Shown here one piece after another: positions 1-4,327 of a stretch of 6,807 nt of DNA (position 1 is its first letter; every line of letters starts with the position of its first letter). Both the position numbers and the translations under genes were made by a program. The stretch lies in assembly GCA_028275295.1 (NCBI GenBank), contig JAPWUY010000099.1, forward strand, positions 1-6,807, given 5' to 3'. The DNA is from Thermodesulfobacteriota bacterium (GTDB lineage: Bacteria > Desulfobacterota > Desulfocorpusculales > Desulfocorpusculum). The notes under the pieces were generated by a model. The model worked only from the letters and a program-made list of their open reading frames with translations. It ran no database searches and was not told the DNA's origin.

Positions 1-23
1 GGCTCCCCTGGGGCCTCTTCCAT
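1..23 (-). CDS. Start of a further gene in the cytochrome operon, cut by the left edge
   Basis: An ATG at 23-21 opens a frame that reads MEEAPGE before the window ends. It is preceded by a purine-rich stretch with GAAGGG (27-32), a plausible ribosome binding site, and lies 16 bases after the stop of the nonahaem cytochrome on the same strand, so it is probably the next gene of that operon. Seven codons are too few to identify a product. In comparable clusters a cytochrome with a C-terminal membrane anchor is often followed by a b-type cytochrome or other quinone-interacting membrane subunit. That is a guess from context, not something visible here. Confidence 0.45.
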
Positions 24-39
24 CTTCCCTTCTTTCCCC

Positions 40-1092
40 TCAGCTTTTAGAGTCTCCTCCTCCACCTCCATCCCCCTTTTTCCTCAAGACGAATTCCCAG
101 ACAAGCCTGTTCAACCAGAGAAGAGTGTGCAGACCGAAGAATCCGAATGTCAGGACCAAAAGCCCCACCATGAAAAGGTTGGCATAATAGAGAAGGGGCT
201 TTCCGGGATCGTGGATATCCGCATGGGGCATATATGTCACGAAATTCTCAGGTGCGTTCGCATGGCATTTGCGGCATGTGGACAAGAGGTTCTGCCTGTG
301 GACAGTGGAGCGGATGTCGACTGCCGGGAATATGCTGTGGGCGCTGTGGCAGTCATGGCATTTGGCCCCAGCGACCTCCCCAAGGGAGGTGAGCTTGCCG
401 TGGAAGGTGTCCCTGAAGGTCCTATAGTACTCCTTGTGGCAACCACCACACCGATTCGCCTGGGCAAGCCTGTGAATCCTGCCCTCGGCCTGGATGATCT
501 TGTGGGAGTAATGGCAATCCTGGCAGCCTGGAGCGCGGCCATCCCCTCGGGCGAGAAGCTGACCGTGGTAGCTCATCTGAAACTCGTTCTTTATGCCCTC
601 GTGACATGTGCCGCAGAGGTTTGGCACATTGGCCCTGGCACTTCTCGAAAGGGGGTCCTCGTGGGAGAGAATATCGTGTTTGCCGTGGCAATCCTTGCAG
701 ACAGGGGCAAAGACATCCCCCCGCCTGCTCGCCCTGAAATGAATGCTGTCCGCAAACTGGCCAGCCTCTTCCTCATGACATCTGCCACAGTCAACCTTCT
801 TGAGGCCCCCTTCCTTGTGAGGGAGGTCGGATATGTCAGAATGGCAGAAGACGCAGGAGACCTTACCGTGGACCGAGGCCCCGAAAGAGGCGTCATCCAC
901 GAAAAGGGAAATCCTCTTCCCATCTGGCCCTTCCTTGTAAAGTTCCTTGTCAGAATGGCACATGAAACACTCTTCGTTGGAAGGGCCTGCCCCCAAGGAA
1001 ATGGAAGCCGAGAGGAGACCCCCCACGAGAACCACCATTCCCAAGAGAACTCTCACTCGCACCAAGGCCGCCTTCCTCGCGCTCCCAATCAT
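40..1092 (-). CDS. Nonahaem c-type cytochrome with C-terminal membrane anchor
   Basis: A 350-residue electron-transfer protein with nine CxxCH haem c motifs, starting at residues 42, 80, 102, 132, 160, 190, 215, 245 and 273. Residues 1-35 are a basic N-terminus plus hydrophobic core, a Sec signal peptide or uncleaved anchor. A second hydrophobic helix at about 303-326 is followed by a basic segment and a Gly-rich tail, so the haem domain should lie in the periplasm, tethered to the inner membrane. Residues 102-252 are three tandem dihaem modules of 55-58 residues: CGxCH, a Phe 7 residues and a His 12 residues after the first haem His, then CxDCHxxHxI. A fourth half-module begins at 273. The anchor helix contains His322 in a GLHTLLWLNR stretch. 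The frame extends upstream to 1215, but those 41 extra residues would overlap the pentahaem gene; Met at 1092 gives a signal peptide directly and has GAAGG two bases upstream, a close-set and weak site. It lies 29 bases after the pentahaem gene and is probably cotranscribed. The family is a general cytochrome c3-like multihaem group; the physiological partner is unknown. Confidence 0.93.
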   Translation of the reverse strand: MIGSARKAALVRVRVLLGMVVLVGGLLSASISLGAGPSNEECFMCHSDKELYKEGPDGKRISLFVDDASFGASVHGKVSCVFCHSDISDLPHKEGGLKKVDCGRCHEEEAGQFADSIHFRASRRGDVFAPVCKDCHGKHDILSHEDPLSRSARANVPNLCGTCHEGIKNEFQMSYHGQLLARGDGRAPGCQDCHYSHKIIQAEGRIHRLAQANRCGGCHKEYYRTFRDTFHGKLTSLGEVAGAKCHDCHSAHSIFPAVDIRSTVHRQNLLSTCRKCHANAPENFVTYMPHADIHDPGKPLLYYANLFMVGLLVLTFGFFGLHTLLWLNRLVWEFVLRKKGDGGGGGDSKS

Positions 1093-1121
1093 TGCCTTCA
1101 ATCCCGCGGAAAGCTGATGAG

Positions 1122-1865
1122 CTACTTCGCCACGCAGAGAGCCTTCGCCTCCCTGGTCAGGAAGAATGCCTGGAAAATGTGGGCCTCGGTGTTGTTGAGA
1201 TTGAACCTGTGCCACTGCTTCTTGGCATTGGCGAGCTCCATCTCAGCTCCCACGAGCTTGCTCCTCACCCATGCCTTCTGCTTCACATCCTCCTTGAGGG
1301 ACACGAACTCCCTCATGCACCCAACTGTGAACTCCGCCTGATGAAGGGACTCGAGGAGAAGTCTGGCAACCTGTGGTATGTGTTCATAACCTTTGAGGGT
1401 CTCATTGTGACAGTCCACACACGAGGTCACGATCTCCTTGACCGTGAAGGTGTGACCGGTCTTGGGATGGTGGCAAGTTATGCAGCTTGGTCCTCTGCCT
1501 TGCTGCAAGAACTTGTAATGGGAGCTCGTTGAGAAATCAGCATACTCTCCCGTGTGACACTGGCCGCACCTCTCGTCCATCTTCAGATAATAGGAAGGGG
1601 TTTTCTTCCCCTCCATCTCGAGCATCCCGGAGTGGGCCGCTGCGGCCTTCTGCTCCGTGGGCTTGCCCCCGTGACACTTGTCGCACGTCACCTTCCTGGC
1701 CGCATGCCAGGAGTCTTTCCACTGGTAATAGTTCCTGTCCACCTTCTGGTTGCCAGTAGTCTCCTGATGACAGTTCACGCAACTGTTCGCCTCTATTCCC
1801 TGGCCCTGAGCCCTTCCCAAGATGAGAACTCCCCCCAACATGGCAAAAAGGAACCATCTTCTCAT
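1122..1865 (-). CDS. Secreted pentahaem c-type cytochrome with helical C-terminal region
   Basis: A 247-residue protein with a signal peptide (MRRWFLFAMLGGVLILGRAQG) and five CxxCH motifs at residues 29, 61, 100, 128 and 149, so a soluble periplasmic electron carrier or redox enzyme. All five sites have His as the axial residue; the CxxCK motif of the catalytic haem in typical NrfA nitrite reductases is absent. After the last haem comes a haem-free region (about 160-247) rich in predicted helix, including the stretch LANAKKQWHRFNLNNTEAH. In layout, haems first and then long helices with Trp and His, it recalls the C-terminal helices of the NrfA/hydroxylamine oxidoreductase group; this is a resemblance by eye, not an assignment. 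Two non-haem Cys (183 and 244) could form a disulfide. An in-frame ATG lies at 1892, but Met at 1865 is chosen because it has a strong ribosome binding site and begins the signal peptide directly. First gene after the promoter at 1915-1943. Confidence 0.92.
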   Translation of the reverse strand: MRRWFLFAMLGGVLILGRAQGQGIEANSCVNCHQETTGNQKVDRNYYQWKDSWHAARKVTCDKCHGGKPTEQKAAAAHSGMLEMEGKKTPSYYLKMDERCGQCHTGEYADFSTSSHYKFLQQGRGPSCITCHHPKTGHTFTVKEIVTSCVDCHNETLKGYEHIPQVARLLLESLHQAEFTVGCMREFVSLKEDVKQKAWVRSKLVGAEMELANAKKQWHRFNLNNTEAHIFQAFFLTREAKALCVAK

Positions 1866-1868
1866 GGA

Positions 1869-1875
1869 CCCCTCC
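1869..1875 (-). promoter_or_regulatory. Ribosome binding site of the pentahaem cytochrome gene
   Basis: The minus strand reads GGAGGGG, with the GGAGG core five bases before the ATG at 1865-1863. It decides the start in favour of 1865 over the in-frame ATG at 1892, which has only a weak AGG-type match upstream. Confidence 0.65.
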
Positions 1876-1914
1876 GTCACTCCCCGGGACATTTACCTGC
1901 AAATCTTCAAGGAA

Positions 1915-1943
1915 CTTATGCCACGGTGTAGTAACCCTGTCAA
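1915..1943 (-). promoter_or_regulatory. Sigma70-like promoter for the pentahaem/nonahaem operon
   Basis: On the minus strand a perfect -35 box TTGACA (1943-1938) is followed by exactly 17 bases and CATAAG (1920-1915), which matches four of six bases of TATAAT. Transcription would begin near 1908, giving a leader of about 43 bases before the ATG at 1865. It sits in the 235-bp gap between the NapC/NirT gene and the pentahaem gene, so the left two cytochrome genes can be expressed separately from the right two. Confidence 0.6.
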
Positions 1944-2004
1944 GGCCAATGTGTGAAGCTGGGGTGGGCCCCTCTGCTCGAGGTTCTCCAGGATGGCTAG
2001 CTGG

Positions 2005-2045
2005 GGGCTCCAAGGGTTAGATAATACCCGGTTCACCTAGAGCCC
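2005..2045 (-). repeat. Inverted repeat downstream of the NapC/NirT gene
   Basis: In minus-strand RNA, GGGCUCUAGG (2045-2036) can pair with CUUGGAGCCC (2014-2005) over ten base pairs including two G-U pairs, leaving a 21-base loop. It begins 55 bases after the stop of the NapC/NirT gene. No U-run follows, so it is not a standard intrinsic terminator; it may stabilise the 3' end of the upstream transcript or be chance. No small gene was found in the rest of the 1893-2100 gap. Confidence 0.3.
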
Positions 2046-2100
2046 GTCATCTTTTCAGCTCGGTTTTGCCTCGAGGTCTTGTAAAGGGAGCAGCGCCCTC

Positions 2101-3663
2101 TCACTGGGCCAAGGTGCCGCTGTGGCAGTTTCCACAGAGAAGTTCCTTCCCTATGTCGCCACCTGGATGATGAAACTCCAGGCCCTTGGCACTCATCTCC
2201 TGTGGCTCCAGGCCTGGGCCCTGGGCTGTTATTATGTGGCATGTGTCGCACTCATGGGATATGACTCGGCCATCTGCACTCACATGTTCCCCGTCGTGAC
2301 ATCTTATGCAGCCCGGCCAGATGGAGTGACCTATGTTGTCTGGATATGACATCCAGCTCGCCTTCATCTCCGGGAATATAGTCTCCCTGAATATCCTCTG
2401 TACCTCGGCGATGGCCTTTTCGATTTTCTCCTGGTCCTGGAACTGGGCATAGCGCGCCTTGAGCCTCTGTCTGATCATTTCGAGGCCCTCCGCCTCGGTT
2501 CTGCTCTCCTTTGCCACCTGGGTCAGCACTTCCACTGAGTTCTTCTTGATATAGGGTATGGTCCTGTCGAGCCTCCCCAAGGCCATAGCCTGATTCACTG
2601 ACCTCACTGGAGGCGCGTAGATATGAGTGGGTCTATTGTGACAATCGAGACAATCCATGAGGCGAATTCTCTCTGGCGACAGATCCTTGGGACTCACCTC
2701 CTTTCCCTTGACCTGGTAAACGGTGACCCTTCCCTTGTCGTCTGTCACCCTCACCCACGGTATGTCCTGCCTCGCCTTATCCACCGCCAGATACTCCACC
2801 TTGTGATTGGTGCTCATGTGCCAGTGTATTCCGTGAACGGGTCCCAAGGTGGGATCTCCTCCCCCAACCTTGAGGAGCAATCTTATGGTCCAAGGGGTAT
2901 TGTTCTCGTCAGCCAGGAAATGAACCCTCACTCTCTCCACGGACCCGGAGAACTTCTGGGGCCAGTGGCACTGCTCGCAGGTCTCCCTCGCTGGTCTCAG
3001 GTTCTCGACGGGCGTTGGGATGGGCCTCGAGTGCTTGGCGAAAGCTGTGGAGTAGATCTGATAGACACCCGCTATCTTGGACTTCACGAACCAGCTCGCC
3101 CCAGGCCCCACGTGGCACTCCGTGCAGGCCACCCTGGCGTGGGGAGATCTCTGGTACAAGGTGTATTCTGGCTTCATGACCGAGTGGCAGATGAGGCCGC
3201 AGAACTGAACCGATTCGGTAAAGTGGTATGTCCTGTAAATTCCAATGGCCGAGAAAACGAGGAAGAAGAACGAGATGACCACAACCGTCACAAACGCCCT
3301 TCTGTGTCTCGGCTTGTTGAGATCGATGTGGGGAAGGGGAGGGGGAGCTCCGAGGATCTCCCTGTGCCGTCTCTTGTGTTCCCTCCATGCTCCCACGACA
3401 ATGAGCAGGAGGCCTGTTATTATTCCCCCTGGCACTATCTGATATGTGACAACGGACATATAAGGGTTCGCAAAGCCCCTTGAAAAATCCACGTACATGA
3501 GCCCCAAGACCGTGAGGAAGGAACAGATAGCCAGAATCGTCCCCAACATGCTCACGGGGTTGGCCAAAAGAGAAGGGGCCTTCTCACCGTTCAACTGCTC
3601 GTTTTTGACCACCACCCTCTCCCCCTTTTTCCAATTACCTCCCGCTCCCCGGCTCTTCCCCAT
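2101..3663 (-). CDS. NapC/NirT-family membrane multihaem cytochrome c (seven haem sites)
   Basis: A 520-residue inner-membrane cytochrome, expected to take electrons from menaquinol and pass them to periplasmic cytochromes. Three hydrophobic helices lie at about 37-58, 75-93 and 124-144; the haem region follows the third and should face the periplasm. The NapC/NirT part has haem sites at 155 (CGLICH), 180 (CTECH), 229 (CEQCH) and 338 (CLDCH). The first is CxxxCH, with one extra residue, and is followed by SVM, placing a Met three residues after the haem His as in NapC/NrfH first haems. A C-terminal extension adds CIRCH (452), CDTCH (472) and CGNCH (510). NapC and NrfH are usually about 150-200 residues with one helix, so this is one of the larger variants known from Deltaproteobacteria. 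The ATG at 3663 has GAGG seven bases upstream; an in-frame GTG at 3612 with GGGGGAG before it is an alternative start that would remove 17 residues and leave all domains intact. It follows the trihaem gene by 91 bases with no clear terminator or promoter between, so the two are probably cotranscribed. The upstream quinone reductant and downstream acceptor are not shown. Confidence 0.95.
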   Translation of the reverse strand: MGKSRGAGGNWKKGERVVVKNEQLNGEKAPSLLANPVSMLGTILAICSFLTVLGLMYVDFSRGFANPYMSVVTYQIVPGGIITGLLLIVVGAWREHKRRHREILGAPPPLPHIDLNKPRHRRAFVTVVVISFFFLVFSAIGIYRTYHFTESVQFCGLICHSVMKPEYTLYQRSPHARVACTECHVGPGASWFVKSKIAGVYQIYSTAFAKHSRPIPTPVENLRPARETCEQCHWPQKFSGSVERVRVHFLADENNTPWTIRLLLKVGGGDPTLGPVHGIHWHMSTNHKVEYLAVDKARQDIPWVRVTDDKGRVTVYQVKGKEVSPKDLSPERIRLMDCLDCHNRPTHIYAPPVRSVNQAMALGRLDRTIPYIKKNSVEVLTQVAKESRTEAEGLEMIRQRLKARYAQFQDQEKIEKAIAEVQRIFRETIFPEMKASWMSYPDNIGHSIWPGCIRCHDGEHVSADGRVISHECDTCHIITAQGPGLEPQEMSAKGLEFHHPGGDIGKELLCGNCHSGTLAQ

Positions 3664-3754
3664 CTCGCAGCCTCGGCGAGGAGGACCGGGCCCTCAACCA
3701 AGGCCAGACGCGAAGGAGAAAAAGATCCCTTTGTCCATGACCTCTTTCGATGGC

Positions 3755-4102
3755 TCACTTCTTGTGGCAGTTGGCACAAGAGCCCTGATCATTGACTGAG
3801 AAGGCTACCTGCCCATTGTGGCATGTCCCGCAATTTTGCCCTTGCCTCATGTTTGCCTTGGTGAAGTCAGGAGTTGTCCCCCTCTTCATCTTGAATATCT
3901 TGGTGTGGCAGTCCGTGCACTTGGGATTTTTCTGCAAGTGCTTCTCGTGGCTGAAGGTCACCTTTCCGGGGCTCTCCTTTCCCTGATCGAAGGTGAAGTC
4001 AGCTGGTGCCTTTGGCTGAGCTTGCGCCTGGGCGAAAACCAAAGAGAACCCCAAAAACGCCATTGCCAGAACTCCCAAAACCAATCTCCCTCCGGATCTC
4101 AT
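3755..4102 (-). CDS. Periplasmic trihaem c7-type cytochrome
   Basis: A 115-residue protein with a signal peptide (residues 1 to about 28, hydrophobic core then AQAQAQ) and a trihaem c7-type domain: FSHEKH (50-55), CTDCH (62), CGTCHNG (91) and CANCH (109). It is a small soluble periplasmic electron shuttle of the cytochrome c3/c7 superfamily. Only five His are present, while three bis-His haems need six. The position corresponding to the MAHGKGC His of PpcA-like c7 proteins reads MRQGQNC, so one haem probably has Met (72 or 85) as its second ligand; His-Met haems are known in c7-type domains of Geobacter polyhaem proteins. The ATG at 4102 has an excellent GAGGAGGG ribosome binding site. It is the first gene after the leftward divergent promoter and precedes the NapC/NirT gene, a plausible direct redox partner. 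Confidence 0.95.
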   Translation of the reverse strand: MRSGGRLVLGVLAMAFLGFSLVFAQAQAQPKAPADFTFDQGKESPGKVTFSHEKHLQKNPKCTDCHTKIFKMKRGTTPDFTKANMRQGQNCGTCHNGQVAFSVNDQGSCANCHKK

Positions 4103-4107
4103 CTAAA

Positions 4108-4115
4108 CCCTCCTC
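4108..4115 (-). promoter_or_regulatory. Ribosome binding site of the trihaem cytochrome gene
   Basis: The minus strand reads GAGGAGGG, ending five bases before the ATG at 4102-4100. It is the best ribosome binding site in the window and suggests a high rate of translation, fitting an abundant shuttle protein. Confidence 0.7.
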
Positions 4116-4126
4116 GCACTGGAATC

Positions 4127-4154
4127 GCTTTTGGCCTCACACCTGGCCCAAAGC
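4127..4154 (-). promoter_or_regulatory. Hairpin in the leader of the trihaem cytochrome mRNA
   Basis: In minus-strand RNA GCUUUGGGCC (4154-4145) can pair with GGCCAAAAGC (4136-4127) over nine of ten positions with one G-A mismatch and an eight-base loop. It lies inside the predicted leader (start near 4160) and ends 11 bases before the ribosome binding site. No U-run follows, so it is not a terminator; it may stabilise the 5' end or bind a regulator. It matches no riboswitch family I recognise. Confidence 0.35.
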
Positions 4155-4166
4155 CTCAACTGCGCC

Positions 4167-4195
4167 AAGATAAATTACACCACAGAAAATGTCAA
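4167..4195 (-). promoter_or_regulatory. Sigma70-like promoter for the trihaem/NapC cytochrome genes
   Basis: The minus strand has a perfect -35 box TTGACA (4195-4190), a 17-base spacer and TATCTT (4172-4167), which matches four of six bases of TATAAT. The predicted start is near 4160, giving a leader of roughly 58 bases. It faces away from the rightward promoter at 4263-4291, with 67 bases between the two -35 boxes. Confidence 0.6.
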
Positions 4196-4222
4196 CATCC
4201 ATGAGTCCCGCGCCACTCTCCC

Positions 4223-4261
4223 ATCCCTTCCCACTCACCCCTCGGTTCACGATCCCTTCCC
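4223..4261. repeat. 10-bp direct repeat between the divergent promoters
   Basis: ATCCCTTCCC occurs perfectly at 4223-4232 and again at 4252-4261, 29 bases from start to start. The second copy ends one base before the -35 box of the rightward promoter, the position of many activator sites. The surrounding 4212-4262 is strongly pyrimidine-rich on the plus strand, which raises the chance of coincidence. Confidence 0.35.
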
Positions 4262-4262
4262 C

Positions 4263-4291
4263 TTGCAAGAAGAAGAGGAGCCTAGTATAAG
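4263..4291 (+). promoter_or_regulatory. Sigma70-like promoter for the ATPase/platform operon
   Basis: TTGCAA (4263-4268, four of six to TTGACA), a 17-base spacer and TATAAG (4286-4291, five of six to TATAAT). The predicted start is near 4298, leaving a leader of about 30 bases before the ATG at 4328. No convincing sigma54 (-24/-12) element was seen here. Confidence 0.6.
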
Positions 4292-4292
4292 G

Positions 4293-4307
4293 TTTTCCAA
4301 GGGAAAA
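4293..4307. promoter_or_regulatory. Palindrome over the rightward transcription start
   Basis: TTTTCCAAGGGAAAA is a perfect 6-bp inverted repeat with a three-base centre, directly after the -10 box and over the predicted start site. That position suits a repressor operator. The arms are too short and the downstream sequence unsuitable for a terminator. No known regulator consensus is recognised. Confidence 0.35.
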
Positions 4308-4327
4308 AACCACTTTGGGGTATTGCC

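Noticed and set aside
127..1341. Long plus-strand open frame (404 codons) opposite the nonahaem and pentahaem genes
   Set aside because: It is antisense to two genes with 14 haem motifs between them, spans their junction, and shows no recognisable domain or ribosome binding site; its openness follows from the codon bias of the real genes.
1980..2075. Possible GEMM-I (cyclic-di-GMP) riboswitch: the minus strand has GGCAAAACC followed by a GAAAA loop-like stretch and a GC-rich hairpin
   Set aside because: The conserved GACGCAAAGCC element is missing, the bases flanking the GAAAA do not pair, and the likely promoter lies downstream of it, so it would not be in the pentahaem leader.
2033..2251. 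Minus-strand 72-codon frame overlapping the end of the NapC/NirT gene
   Set aside because: Out of frame with the cytochrome, most of it inside the coding region, with a basic, unstructured translation and no ribosome binding site.
2623..3483. Plus-strand open frame (286 codons) opposite the NapC/NirT gene
   Set aside because: Antisense shadow with low-complexity, domain-free translation; the opposite strand has clear haem motifs and membrane helices.
3664..3754. Possible terminator or small peptide gene (MDKGIFFSFASGLG) in the 91-base gap between the trihaem and NapC/NirT genes
   Set aside because: The only hairpin (GAAAGAG with CTTTTTC) is AT-rich, with a 17-base loop, and the 14-codon frame has a poorly spaced ribosome binding site; nothing supports either.
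4131..4150. Possible sigma54 promoter (TTGGCCTCACACCTGGCC) in the divergent region
   Set aside because: It lacks the GG-N10-GC arrangement on either strand; the sequence is better explained as the arms and loop of the leader hairpin.
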